Positions 17,320-25,421 of a stretch of DNA of 64,000 nt are shown here, one piece after another. Origin of the DNA: Gemmatimonadota bacterium (lineage in GTDB: Bacteria > Gemmatimonadota > Gemmatimonadetes > Gemmatimonadales > Gemmatimonadaceae); contig JAIOPJ010000054.1 of assembly GCA_021413975.1 (NCBI GenBank), positions 310,001 through 374,000 of the forward strand. Direction: 5' to 3'. Position 1 is the first letter of the stretch, and each line of letters starts with the position of its first letter. The notes below the pieces were generated by a model. It had not been told where the DNA came from, made no database searches, and saw nothing but the letters and a program-made list of their open reading frames with translations. The position numbers were made by a program, and so were the translations under genes.

Positions 17320-18095
17320 GCGAGCACCGCCCGCTCGGCGATCATCGCGGCAGGATCGTCGCTGATCATCCCCGCGACGCCCGCCTGCCAGAGCGTGCGC
17401 GCGGCGGCGCGGTCATTCACCGTCCAGACGTGCACAGGGCCTCCGGCGGCGGCCATGAGCCGGGCGTAGCCCGCGACGGGGAGAGGGAGTCCGCGGTAGG
17501 ATCGGGGGATGCACATGGCTTGGAAGGGGAGGGAGGCGCGGCGCGCGCCGAAGAGAGCTGGAAGGTAGAGCTTCGCGAGCGCGTGCGTCGCGCCGGCCAC
17601 GGGGATCCCCGCGCCGGAGAACGCCGTGAGCGCTTCATCGTGGAACGAGCCGATCAGCACCCGCTCGGTGGCGTTCATCCGCTGCAGGAGCGCGAGCACC
17701 GGGGCAGCCGCCTCGCGGGCCTTGATCTCGAGGATGAGCGGGATCGCCGGATGCGCGGCGAGGACCTCCTCGAGGGTCGGGACCCCGATCCCCGTGCCGC
17801 GGTAGGGCAGCGTGCGCCCGGCGTCGGTCGAGAATCGCGCGCCGGCGTCGACCCGGGCAAGCTCCTTCGCCGTGTGGTCGGCGACCGCCCCGGTGGCGTC
17901 GGTCGTGCGATCGAGCGTGGGGTCATGGATGACGACCGGCACGCCGTCCCGCGAGAGGTGCAGGTCCATCTCCAACGCGTCGACGCCCAGCGCGGCCGCC
18001 TGTGCGAACGAGACGAGGGTGTCCTCGGGCGCGTGGGCGCGGTTGCCGCGGTGACCGATCACCGGGCGCCGGGAGGGATCGATTAGCAGGAGCAT
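17316..18095 (-). CDS. Glycerophosphodiester phosphodiesterase
   Basis: Hydrolyses glycerophosphodiesters to glycerol 3-phosphate and an alcohol. Seen: 259 residues without an export signal, with the family core GHRGNRAHAPEDTLVSF (catalytic His and Asn/Glu), EMDLHLSRDGVPVVIHDPTLDRTT (metal Glu/Asp and second His), and the late LEIKAR and WTVND segments of the TIM barrel. All catalytic residues appear intact. Probably cytoplasmic, so it recycles deacylated phospholipid head groups. ATG 18095 starts right before the barrel. It is first in the GDPD / ABC exporter / CotH unit, coupled by a GTGA overlap, which makes a lipid role for the exporter somewhat more likely. Confidence 0.93.
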   Translation of the reverse strand: MLLLIDPSRRPVIGHRGNRAHAPEDTLVSFAQAAALGVDALEMDLHLSRDGVPVVIHDPTLDRTTDATGAVADHTAKELARVDAGARFSTDAGRTLPYRGTGIGVPTLEEVLAAHPAIPLILEIKAREAAAPVLALLQRMNATERVLIGSFHDEALTAFSGAGIPVAGATHALAKLYLPALFGARRASLPFQAMCIPRSYRGLPLPVAGYARLMAAAGGPVHVWTVNDRAAARTLWQAGVAGMISDDPAAMIAERAVLA

Positions 18096-18103
18096 CCATG
18101 GAT

Positions 18104-18143
18104 AATAAACGAGGCGGGGTGGGCCTTGCGGCCCACCCCGCCT
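18104..18143 (-). terminator. Rho-independent terminator of the TonB receptor gene
   Basis: A perfect 14-bp GC-rich stem (18112-18125 with 18130-18143, arm AGGCGGGGTGGGCC) has a four-base loop. On the minus strand it is followed by GTTTATTATCC, a short T-rich run. It lies 30 bases past the receptor stop and upstream of the GDPD start. Confidence 0.8.
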
Positions 18144-18172
18144 CACCAGCGCCCTCGGGAGGGCTCGGAACC

Positions 18173-21037
18173 CTAGAACGTGTACTGCAGGCGCGTCGTG
18201 ATCATGCGGCCCACATCGGGGACGCCGATGAAGGTCGGCACCGCGTTGTCGAGGATGTTCTGCGCGTTGAGCGACCAGCGGACGTTCGTCGCGAACGGCA
18301 GCCGCATCGAGAAGCCCGCGTCGATGAACGCGTTGACCGGCACGGCGTCGTAGCGGATCGGCGTGCCGATGTTGTAGCTGTTGAACACGCCCGAGTTGAC
18401 CGGGAAGGCGTCCGCGTACCGGCCGCGGACCTCGCCCGACATGCCGCGCGCCTGATCGTCATAGCGCAGCGTGAGTGTGGCGCGGTGCTTCGCCGCATTG
18501 GCCGTGAGCGGGTTCGCCACCGACGCGCCGACCGCCTTGCTGAAGACGTTGCGGTTGAGGTTCGAATAGGTCGCCGCGACCGAGAACAGGTCGTTCAGGA
18601 GGTAATCCGCGGAGAGGTCGATGCCGCGGACGTCGACCTGACCCGTCGCGTTCTGGTACGTGAAGACCAGGTAGTTCTTGTCGTAGAGCGGGCTGTCGAT
18701 GTTCAACAGGCCGCCGGGGAGCTGGGCAAGTGACGTCACCCAACCCGTGACGACCGCCCCGACCGAGCCCGCCGGCACGCCGTTCGCGACGAGCGTCGGG
18801 CCCATGGCCGCACCGAGGTACGAACCGAGCGTGGTCGGGTCGAGGAAGACCGCGTCGTCGGCGTTCACGACCTGCGTGGTCGGGTCGGCCGGGCGGATCT
18901 GGTACCAGAAGTCCACCGCGAGGCGGAACTTGTTGGCGAAGACGCCCTTGTACCCGATCTCCCAGGTGTTGGAGAAGTTCGCCCCGAGCGGGGCGAGGTC
19001 GACCGGATTCGTCCACGGCACGATCGGCGTGCCGGGCGCGAGGAGGTTCCGCAGGACGCCCCGCACCTGCGCGTCCGTCGGGGTGAGCCCCTGGAGCGCG
19101 GCGCGGATGTTCGCGATCTGCGGTGCCGGCAGGCCGAGGCCGGCGAGACCGCCCGCGAGGGCCGCAGCGTTCACGGCCATGATCCCGGGGATCATCGAGG
19201 AGCCCGTGGCCGCGACCGGGTTGGGCCCGGTGAACGGCGAGCGCATGCAGAGGCCGCTGTTGATCGACACGTCGCAGCTGCGATCATAGCGCCAGCCCGT
19301 CTTCGGCGCGTTGCCCAGGATCTGGACGTCCACGTTGCCGAGCGCCGGACCGAGGTTCGAGCGCTGGCCCGACCACTGGTCGAGGAAGAACGCGAACGAG
19401 GCGGGCGAGTTGAAGGCGCGGTTGTACGTCAGGCGCCAGTTCTGCGTCGGCGTCGCCTTGAAGACGAAGGCGGCGCGCGGGGAGAACTGCGTCCCCTCGA
19501 TCCGCGAGTTCATGTCGCCGCGCACGGCGCCGGTGAACTCCACGCGCTCGCTGAGCGAATGCGTGACCTGCAGGTAGGCACCCGTCTCGACGATGTTGTC
19601 GTCTTCCTCGTTGCGGCCGTTGATCGTGCCGGCCGTCTTGGGCGTCGTGGCGATGTAGTCCAGGCCGCCCGTGAACTTCGTCCCGCGGAAGTTGAATCCC
19701 TGCTGCAGCTGCCCGACGAGCACCGAGGAGAGGTCGACGACGGGGATGCCGGAGCGCAGGTAGAAGGACCCGTTGTCGTCCCCGGCGTCGGCGTTGCCGG
19801 AGTTGGACGCGTTGTAGAACACCTGCGCGAAGAACTTCTTGTGCCGGAAGCGCTGCTGCAGGTTGCGGTAGCTCCAGTTCTGCGCCTGGGCCGCACCGAA
19901 CGTCGTGGTGATCTCGAGCGCCGAACCGAGCATCGTGTACCCGAGGGTCGTGATCGCTTCGGTGTCGTCGTTCGGCCGGTAGTCGAGACGGGCCTCGGCC
20001 GAGTACTTGGTGAGGTCGAAGTCGCGGCGCTTCGGCTGACCCTGGCGCGACGCCGGGACGCGCGCGTCGGTGGCCGACCAGACCTTGAAGAGCTCGCGCT
20101 GGTCCGGCGTCGCCGTCGGGCCGAGCTGCGTCTCGTTCGGATCGTTGTACTGCCAGTCCTTGGCCGTGAAGTACTCGCCCGAGACCTTGTAGCCGAACTT
20201 GCCGCCGCCGAAGACGCCGGCGTTGCGGCCGCTCAGGCGCGCCAGCGAGCGCTCGCCGCCGTCGAGCGTGAGCGTCGTGCCCTGCGACTGGAAGGGCGAC
20301 TTGGTGATCACGTGGAGCACGCCCGCGCCCGAGTTCGGGCCGTAGAGCGCCGAGGCCGGTCCCTGCAGGATCTCGATCCGGTCGATGTCCTCGCCGGTGC
20401 CGGTGAAGAGCGCCGGGACGTTCACGCGGAGCGACGGGACGCCGGCGAACCGGTAGTCCTGGAGCATCAGCATCGATGTCGAGAAGGCGTTGTTGAAGCC
20501 GCGCGAGACGATGTTAGACTGGAGGATGCCGCCGGCGGAGATCGAGAGTCCGGGCGACGCCTTCAGGTGGTCGGTGATCGAGGCGGCCGGCCGGTTGGCG
20601 ATCTGCTCGGAGGTCACCACCGAGATCGAGTTCGGCGAGTCGAGGATCTTCTCGGGCTCGGCGCCACGCGTGGTCGTCGTGACGACCTGGTTGAGCTGCG
20701 TTGCGAACTCGGCGAGCGCGACGTTCACCGTCGCGACGCCGCCGGCCGTGACCTGCACGTTGTCGACGCGCTTGGCCGCGAAGCCGATGCGAGTGACGAC
20801 GACCGCGTACATGCCGGCAGGCACGTTGGCGATGCGGAAGTTGCCGTCATCGCCGGACTGGCCGGTCGCGACGGGCGTGGCGCCGGACAGCACGCGAACC
20901 TGGGCGGCGCTGACCGGGGACCCACCCTCGGCCTGCGTCACGCGGCCGGCGACGGTCCCGGACTGAGCGTCGGCGGCACCCGCCACGGCGAAGAAGCCGA
21001 GGAGGGCGAGTGCCTTGCTGACGAAACGAATGCGCAT
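18173..21037 (-). CDS. TonB-dependent outer-membrane receptor with carboxypeptidase-regulatory-like domain
   Basis: Outer-membrane importer of 954 residues energised by TonB. Seen: signal peptide MRIRFVSKALALLGFFAVAGAADA (first residues 1-24), a beta-sandwich carboxypeptidase D regulatory-like domain at about 28-105 (GTVAGRVTQAEGGSPV... GMYAVVVTRIGF), a plug domain from about 125 to 240 with VTSEQIANRPA, IEILQGPASALYGPNSGAGVLHV, and a long 22-strand-type barrel ending in a C-terminal aromatic residue (RLQYTF). Known: this layout takes up large ligands such as siderophores, cobalamin, glycans or peptides; the ligand is not evident and no SusD follows. GAGGTG stands 8 bases before the ATG at 21037. 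Monocistronic with a strong terminator. Confidence 0.93.
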   Translation of the reverse strand: MRIRFVSKALALLGFFAVAGAADAQSGTVAGRVTQAEGGSPVSAAQVRVLSGATPVATGQSGDDGNFRIANVPAGMYAVVVTRIGFAAKRVDNVQVTAGGVATVNVALAEFATQLNQVVTTTTRGAEPEKILDSPNSISVVTSEQIANRPAASITDHLKASPGLSISAGGILQSNIVSRGFNNAFSTSMLMLQDYRFAGVPSLRVNVPALFTGTGEDIDRIEILQGPASALYGPNSGAGVLHVITKSPFQSQGTTLTLDGGERSLARLSGRNAGVFGGGKFGYKVSGEYFTAKDWQYNDPNETQLGPTATPDQRELFKVWSATDARVPASRQGQPKRRDFDLTKYSAEARLDYRPNDDTEAITTLGYTMLGSALEITTTFGAAQAQNWSYRNLQQRFRHKKFFAQVFYNASNSGNADAGDDNGSFYLRSGIPVVDLSSVLVGQLQQGFNFRGTKFTGGLDYIATTPKTAGTINGRNEEDDNIVETGAYLQVTHSLSERVEFTGAVRGDMNSRIEGTQFSPRAAFVFKATPTQNWRLTYNRAFNSPASFAFFLDQWSGQRSNLGPALGNVDVQILGNAPKTGWRYDRSCDVSINSGLCMRSPFTGPNPVAATGSSMIPGIMAVNAAALAGGLAGLGLPAPQIANIRAALQGLTPTDAQVRGVLRNLLAPGTPIVPWTNPVDLAPLGANFSNTWEIGYKGVFANKFRLAVDFWYQIRPADPTTQVVNADDAVFLDPTTLGSYLGAAMGPTLVANGVPAGSVGAVVTGWVTSLAQLPGGLLNIDSPLYDKNYLVFTYQNATGQVDVRGIDLSADYLLNDLFSVAATYSNLNRNVFSKAVGASVANPLTANAAKHRATLTLRYDDQARGMSGEVRGRYADAFPVNSGVFNSYNIGTPIRYDAVPVNAFIDAGFSMRLPFATNVRWSLNAQNILDNAVPTFIGVPDVGRMITTRLQYTF

Positions 21038-21103
21038 GTGAATGACACCTCGAATTGCATGGGGTGTGTGGGGCCGCGGGAGGCGCGACCCACCCAGGAA
21101 GCA

Positions 21104-21117
21104 GTGACCGAGGTCAC
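21104..21117. promoter_or_regulatory. Palindromic operator candidate upstream of the TonB receptor
   Basis: GTGACC-GA-GGTCAC is a perfect 6-2-6 palindrome in the receptor leader. On the minus strand a TTGACG (21166-21161) is followed after 18 bases by AACTTT, a weak -10, so the palindrome would fall shortly after the transcription start. It may bind a repressor controlling uptake. It does not match a Fur box. Confidence 0.4.
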
Positions 21118-21212
21118 GGGCCGACCGGACCGGCACAAAGTTCCTCCCCTTGGGGGCGTACGTCAATACGTGGGGCGACCTTGAGTTCTGGCGCCCGGCG
21201 GAGCAAGGGGGG

Positions 21213-21842
21213 TCAGCGGACCCCGACGACCTTGTGGGTCTGGACCGAGAGCCGCCACTGGGGATGGGCCAGGCAGTACGCGATCGCGCCCCGCGTCGCC
21301 TGCTCCCGGTCGGGGCCGTCCATCGGCTGCAGCAGCCAGTGCCGGAAGTCGAGACCGAGGAAGCGCTCCGGGAGGGCCTTGGGCTGCGGGTAGACGAGCT
21401 TGAGCTCGTCGCCCCCGGTCACCACCAGCTCGGCGTTCGCCTTGGGGCTCACGCAGACCCAATCGAGGCCCCGGGGCAACGGCTGGGTGCCGTTCGTCTC
21501 CACGGCGACCTCGAACCCCTCGGCATGCAGCGCATCGACGGCGGCCTCGTCCAGCTGCAGGAGCGGTTCCCCGCCGGTGCAGACCACGAATCGCCGTCCG
21601 CCGGGGGTGGCCGGCCACCGGCTGGCGACGGCCCCCGCGAGCTCGGAGGCCGTCGCGAACCTCCCGCCGTCCGGACCGACGCCCACGAAATCCGTGTCGC
21701 AGAAATCGCAGACGGCCTTGTGGCGGTCCTCCTCGCGTCCCGTCCACAGGTTGCAGCCGGAGAAACGACAGAAGACGGCCGGGCGCCCGGCTTGGATGCC
21801 CTCGCCCTGCAACGTGTAGAAGATCTCTTTGACTGAGTACAA
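21213..21842 (-). CDS. queE: 7-carboxy-7-deazaguanine synthase (radical SAM)
   Basis: Forms the deazapurine ring of queuosine from carboxytetrahydropterin. Seen: 209 residues, EIFYTLQGEGIQAGRP at the start, a radical SAM cluster in the QueE-specific CX14CX2C spacing (C of FSGC, then 14 residues, C-DF-C), TGGEPLLQ, and ETNGTQPLP. Length matches the family. The conserved N-terminus begins at a TTG (21842). However an in-frame ATG at 21929 overlaps the queC stop as ATGA and would add 29 residues encoded by the inverted repeat that fills the gap; which start is used is unclear. Last gene of the long minus-strand chain; QueD and QueF are not in the window. Confidence 0.92.
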   Translation of the reverse strand: MYSVKEIFYTLQGEGIQAGRPAVFCRFSGCNLWTGREEDRHKAVCDFCDTDFVGVGPDGGRFATASELAGAVASRWPATPGGRRFVVCTGGEPLLQLDEAAVDALHAEGFEVAVETNGTQPLPRGLDWVCVSPKANAELVVTGGDELKLVYPQPKALPERFLGLDFRHWLLQPMDGPDREQATRGAIAYCLAHPQWRLSVQTHKVVGVR

Positions 21843-21844
21843 CT

Positions 21845-21932
21845 GGATGAAGGCTGGAGGATGAAGGTGGAAAGATGCACGCTGCAGGCCGCCGCGTGAA
21901 TCTTTCATCCTGCATCCTTCATCCTTCATCCC
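21845..21932. repeat. Imperfect inverted repeat (GGATGAAGG type) filling the queC-queE gap
   Basis: Left arm at about 21845-21881 and right arm at about 21895-21932 are imperfect reverse complements built from GGATGAAGG-like units around a CTGCAGGCCGC centre. The right arm overlaps the queC stop codon. The transcript could form a hairpin of over 30 pairs with mismatches. It resembles an interspersed non-coding repeat, not a terminator, since no T-run follows. Confidence 0.75.
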
Positions 21933-22627
21933 ACTTCCGCGAACCCCTTCGCTCGCAGCACACAGGCGTCGCAGTGCCCGCACGGCACTCCCGCCGGCGA
22001 CGGGTCGTAGCAGCTGATCGTCTCGTCGTAGTCCACGCCCAGCGCGAGGCCGGTGCGGATGATGTCGGCCTTGCTGAGAGCGATCAGCGGCGTGAGGATC
22101 CGCGTCCGGGCCGTGCCCTCGACGCCCGCGCGCGTCGCGAGGTTGGCCATGGCCTCGTAGGCGGCGATGTACTCGGGCCGGCAATCCGGATAGCCGCTGT
22201 AGTCGAGCGCGTTCACGCCGATGAGCAGGTCGGTGGCGCCGAGCACCTCGGCCCAGGCGAGCGCGAAGGAGAGGAAGATCGTGTTTCGCGCCGGCACGTA
22301 GGTGATCGGGATCCCCTCCGCCATCGTCGCCGCGTCGCGGTCCTTGGGCACGGCGACGTCCGACGTGAGCGCCGAGCCGCCGAAGAGTCGCAGGTCGATG
22401 TCGGCCACCACGTGCCGTGCGACCCGCCACCGCGCGGCGACCGTCCGTGCGCGCTCGATCTCCACGCCGTGCCGCTGACCGTACCGGAAGGTCAGGGCAT
22501 TCACCGCGTATCCGGCGCGCGTCGCGAGGGCGAGCAACGTCGTGGAGTCGAGGCCGCCCGAGAGCAGGAGCACGCCGGGCGTGCCCGCCGGGACGGTCGC
22601 GAGCGTCGCGAGGGACACGCCGCTCAC
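21926..22627 (-). CDS. queC: 7-cyano-7-deazaguanine synthase
   Basis: ATP-dependent conversion of 7-carboxy-7-deazaguanine to preQ0, the step after QueE. Seen: 233 residues with the PP-loop ATP motif [11 protein letters not shown] near the start, [28 protein letters not shown], and a C-terminal zinc site with four cysteines in [21 protein letters not shown]. All hallmark residues are present. I chose GTG 22627, which overlaps the chemoreceptor stop as GTGA; GTG 22618 is the alternative. Queuosine genes following a chemoreceptor is unusual; the overlap argues for shared transcription rather than shared function. The stop codon lies within the inverted repeat separating it from queE. Confidence 0.93.
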   Translation of the reverse strand: MSGVSLATLATVPAGTPGVLLLSGGLDSTTLLALATRAGYAVNALTFRYGQRHGVEIERARTVAARWRVARHVVADIDLRLFGGSALTSDVAVPKDRDAATMAEGIPITYVPARNTIFLSFALAWAEVLGATDLLIGVNALDYSGYPDCRPEYIAAYEAMANLATRAGVEGTARTRILTPLIALSKADIIRTGLALGVDYDETISCYDPSPAGVPCGHCDACVLRAKGFAEVG

Positions 22628-24327
22628 CCGGTGCGGAGACCGGAGACGATCTCCTTGAGGCGCACCGAACCCTGCAGCAGCGCGGTCGCCGCGCCCGACA
22701 TCTCCTCGCACGCGGCGCTCTGCTCCTCGGTCGACGCGCTCACCTGCTGGGCGGCCGCGGCATGGCCCTCGGCCGTGCGCGTCGCCGCCGAGATGCCGGC
22801 CGCCGCTTCATTGACGGCGGCGACGTTCGCTCCGGCCGCCGCCCCGAGCCCATCGGCCGCCGCCCGCGTCATCTCGGCCGAGGTGCTGATCGTCTCGAGC
22901 GCGACGTCGATCCCCTCCGAGACGCTCTCGATCTCCGCCACCCGCGACGCCCCGGTCTCCATCGCCGCCGTGGTGGTGCCCACGCGCCGCGTGACGACCG
23001 CCGTGAGTTGCACCACGTCGTCGGCGGCCTGCTGCGCCTGGTCGGCCAGCTTGCGCACCTCGTCCGCGACGACGGCGAATCCGCGCCCCGCGGTGCCGGC
23101 CCGCGCGGCCGCGATGGCCGCGTTGAGTGACAGCAGGTTGGTCTGCTCCGCGATCCGGCTCACGATCCCCACGAATCGATTGATTCCCTCGGCCGTCGCC
23201 GTGAGTTCCCGCACCTCACCGGTGGCGCGGTCGACCGACTGCCTGATCTCGGCGAGCAGGCCGCGCGCCCGCGCGATCTCGGCGCGCTTCGCACGCGCCA
23301 CCCGTTCGATCTCGGCCGAGAGGTCGGAGACCTCGTCCGCCCCCGCGCGCACCTCGTGCGCCCGGTCCCGCACGCCCTGCAGCGCGAGATCCGCGTCGCG
23401 CAATGCCGACACCTGGATCTCCGCCCCCTCGGTCACGTCGGACATCGCCGTCGCCGTCTGGGCGGCGGCGACCGAGATCTGGTCGGCGGCCGAGGTGAGC
23501 TGGTGCGCCGAGGTCGCGACGTCCTCGGAGGTGTTGCCGGCCACGGTCGCGACGCGCGAGAGCGAGGCCGCGGTGGTGTTCATGGCATCGGCCAGCGCCT
23601 GGAACTCGCCGGGGAGTTCGGTCTCGGTCCGGATGTCGAGCCGTCCCTGGCTGAGCGCCCGCGCGTGCGCCACGAGCAGTTCGAGCGGCGCCGAGATCCG
23701 TTGCACCGTCCCGACGAACGTCACGATCCCGAGCAGGACCGCGCCGATGATCACGGCGAGCAGGACGCGTTTGCGCTGTTCCGCGGTCTGCTGCAACGAG
23801 GTGACCGATATCGCGACCTGCTTCGCGCGCATGTCGCTGAGCCGGGCGACGTCGCGGGTGAGGGTGGCCTCGAGCGGGCCCACGCTGTCGGCGCGGGCGT
23901 AGGCAGCGTCCCGGCGCCCGAGGTCGCGCAGCAGCTGCGCCTGCGTGAGCCCGACCTCGAGGGCGGAGAGCTGTTCGTCGATCGCGGAGATCAGGCCCAG
24001 CTCGGTCGACGTGAGACCGTCGCTGTCGTTGAGGTCGCGGAGCGCCCCGTGCGCCTCCCAGCCGGCGGCGCGGAAGGCCTCGCGGTCCGTGCCCATGCCG
24101 CGATCGAGGTAGCGGGCCGCTGCGGCCAGCTCGCGCGTGACGCTCATGTTCAATCGCGCGCTGAGCGCGGTCTCGCGCTGGACCTTGGTGACCGCGGATT
24201 CGATCTCCGCGGCGAACGCCCCGATCGAGAGGCGCCCGACCATCCCCGCGACCACGAGCAGCCCGACGAGCAGAGAGAACCCGGCGATCAACCGGCTGCG
24301 GATGGTGCGCAACCCGAGGAGGTTCAT
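22624..24327 (-). CDS. Methyl-accepting chemotaxis-type receptor
   Basis: Inner-membrane sensory receptor of 567 residues. Seen: TM1 at about 13-33, a helical periplasmic region to about 187 (four-helix-bundle size), TM2 at about 188-207, a HAMP-like segment after it ([22 protein letters not shown]), and a long coiled-coil signalling domain whose hairpin tip reads [17 protein letters not shown] (396-411). Known: in standard receptors the tip reads NAAIEAARAGE; the Glu of the EAARAG motif, part of the trimer contact in E. coli receptors, is Ala here, and the next Glu is Thr. No CheR-docking pentapeptide is at the C-terminus. ATG overlaps the binding-protein stop (ATGA), so it probably pairs with that lipoprotein. 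No Che genes are in the window. Confidence 0.9.
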   Translation of the reverse strand: MNLLGLRTIRSRLIAGFSLLVGLLVVAGMVGRLSIGAFAAEIESAVTKVQRETALSARLNMSVTRELAAAARYLDRGMGTDREAFRAAGWEAHGALRDLNDSDGLTSTELGLISAIDEQLSALEVGLTQAQLLRDLGRRDAAYARADSVGPLEATLTRDVARLSDMRAKQVAISVTSLQQTAEQRKRVLLAVIIGAVLLGIVTFVGTVQRISAPLELLVAHARALSQGRLDIRTETELPGEFQALADAMNTTAASLSRVATVAGNTSEDVATSAHQLTSAADQISVAAAQTATAMSDVTEGAEIQVSALRDADLALQGVRDRAHEVRAGADEVSDLSAEIERVARAKRAEIARARGLLAEIRQSVDRATGEVRELTATAEGINRFVGIVSRIAEQTNLLSLNAAIAAARAGTAGRGFAVVADEVRKLADQAQQAADDVVQLTAVVTRRVGTTTAAMETGASRVAEIESVSEGIDVALETISTSAEMTRAAADGLGAAAGANVAAVNEAAAGISAATRTAEGHAAAAQQVSASTEEQSAACEEMSGAATALLQGSVRLKEIVSGLRTG

Positions 24328-25421
24328 GGCGCGCTCCGCTCGGCCAGCACCAGATGGCCTCGCGACACGCGGGTCATGGTGAAGGACTTGCCCACGGGGT
24401 CGCCCGACTCGTCGAACGCGATCGCGCCGGTGATGCCGGCATGCGCCCCGGCCTCACGGAGCCCGGCGAGCCAGTCGCGGATCGCCTCGCGGTCGCGTCC
24501 ACCGCCGCGGATCGCCGCCACCAGGAGCTGGACCGCATCGTACGAGAGCGCCGCGTTGCCGTCCGGCTCGTCGCCATTGAAGCGCGTGCGGTACGCCTGC
24601 ACGAAACGTTGGGCCTCGGGTCGCGGGTCGAGCGGCGTGAACGGCGCGCCGACGAGCGCTCCTTCGGAGACCACGGAGTCGGAGCGGACGCCCGTCCATC
24701 CGTCCCCTCCCAGGTAGTCCGCGGTGAGCCCGGCGGCGCGGCCGGCGGCGATGAAGGCGAGCCCGGTGCGTTCGGTGCCGGCCACGAAGACCAGATCCGG
24801 ACGCCTCGAGGCGAGCCACTCCATATAGATGGGAGCGCGCTTCCCCTCGAAGCCGATCGGATCGAACGAGATCACTTCACCGTTGAAGCTCCGACGGAAG
24901 GCATCGGCGAGGCCGCGCCCGTAGGCGTCGTTCTCGTAGAGCACCGCGACGCGCCGCTTGCCGAGCCGCTGCGCGAAGTGCGCCAGGTCGACGCCGTTGG
25001 CCGAGTCGCTCGAGATCACGCGGAACGCCCAGGGGGAGATGCCGGTGAGCGTCGCCGACGAGGCGGTGGTGGCGATGGCCGCGAGATGTCCATCGTAGAC
25101 CTTGGCGGCCGCGAGCATCGCCCCCGAGGTCACATGCCCGACCACGGCGAGCACGCGCGGATCGTCGACGAACTCCTGCGCGATCACGGCGGCCTTGGCG
25201 CCCTCGCCGTCGTCGTCGCGGTATTCGATGAGGAGCGAATCGCCGTCGATGCCGCCGGCGGCATTGATCTCCGCGACGGCGAGCTCGACGCCGCGCCGGT
25301 TCTCGATCCCGAAGCCCTCCTTGAGCGGTCCGGCCATGCCGAGGGTCACCGGGCCGCCGTCACGGCTGCAGGCGGCGATCAGGGCGAGCAGTGCCACGGA
25401 CATCCGGACCGAGGGGCGCAT
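24324..25421 (-). CDS. Lipoprotein substrate-binding protein, Leu/Ile/Val-binding family
   Basis: Periplasmic binding protein of 365 residues. Seen: signal [19 protein letters not shown] with lipobox IAAC (Cys 18), then the type I periplasmic fold: [29 protein letters not shown] is the LivJ/LivK-like opening, with [29 protein letters not shown] and [14 protein letters not shown] following. Known: this family binds amino acids, amides, urea or aromatic acids and usually feeds a Liv ABC permease. No permease or ABC genes adjoin; instead it is sandwiched by one-base and four-base overlaps between a Ser/Thr kinase and a chemoreceptor. Inference: it may serve as a ligand-capturing sensor component for one of them. 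Confidence 0.9.
   Translation of the reverse strand: MRPSVRMSVALLALIAACSRDGGPVTLGMAGPLKEGFGIENRRGVELAVAEINAAGGIDGDSLLIEYRDDDGEGAKAAVIAQEFVDDPRVLAVVGHVTSGAMLAAAKVYDGHLAAIATTASSATLTGISPWAFRVISSDSANGVDLAHFAQRLGKRRVAVLYENDAYGRGLADAFRRSFNGEVISFDPIGFEGKRAPIYMEWLASRRPDLVFVAGTERTGLAFIAAGRAAGLTADYLGGDGWTGVRSDSVVSEGALVGAPFTPLDPRPEAQRFVQAYRTRFNGDEPDGNAALSYDAVQLLVAAIRGGGRDREAIRDWLAGLREAGAHAGITGAIAFDESGDPVGKSFTMTRVSRGHLVLAERSAP

Noticed and set aside
15130-17469. Long plus-strand open frame opposite the ABC exporter
   Set aside because: Mirror of the ABC exporter and CotH genes; composition is Arg/Asp/His-rich and has no recognisable domain.
19559-21184. Long plus-strand open frame opposite the TonB receptor
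   Set aside because: Shadow of the receptor; no signal, no family match, and the receptor frame carries clear motifs throughout.
21843-22430. QueE extended far upstream in frame
   Set aside because: Beyond 21929 the frame is a shadow of queC with no homology; only the 29-residue extension remains possible.
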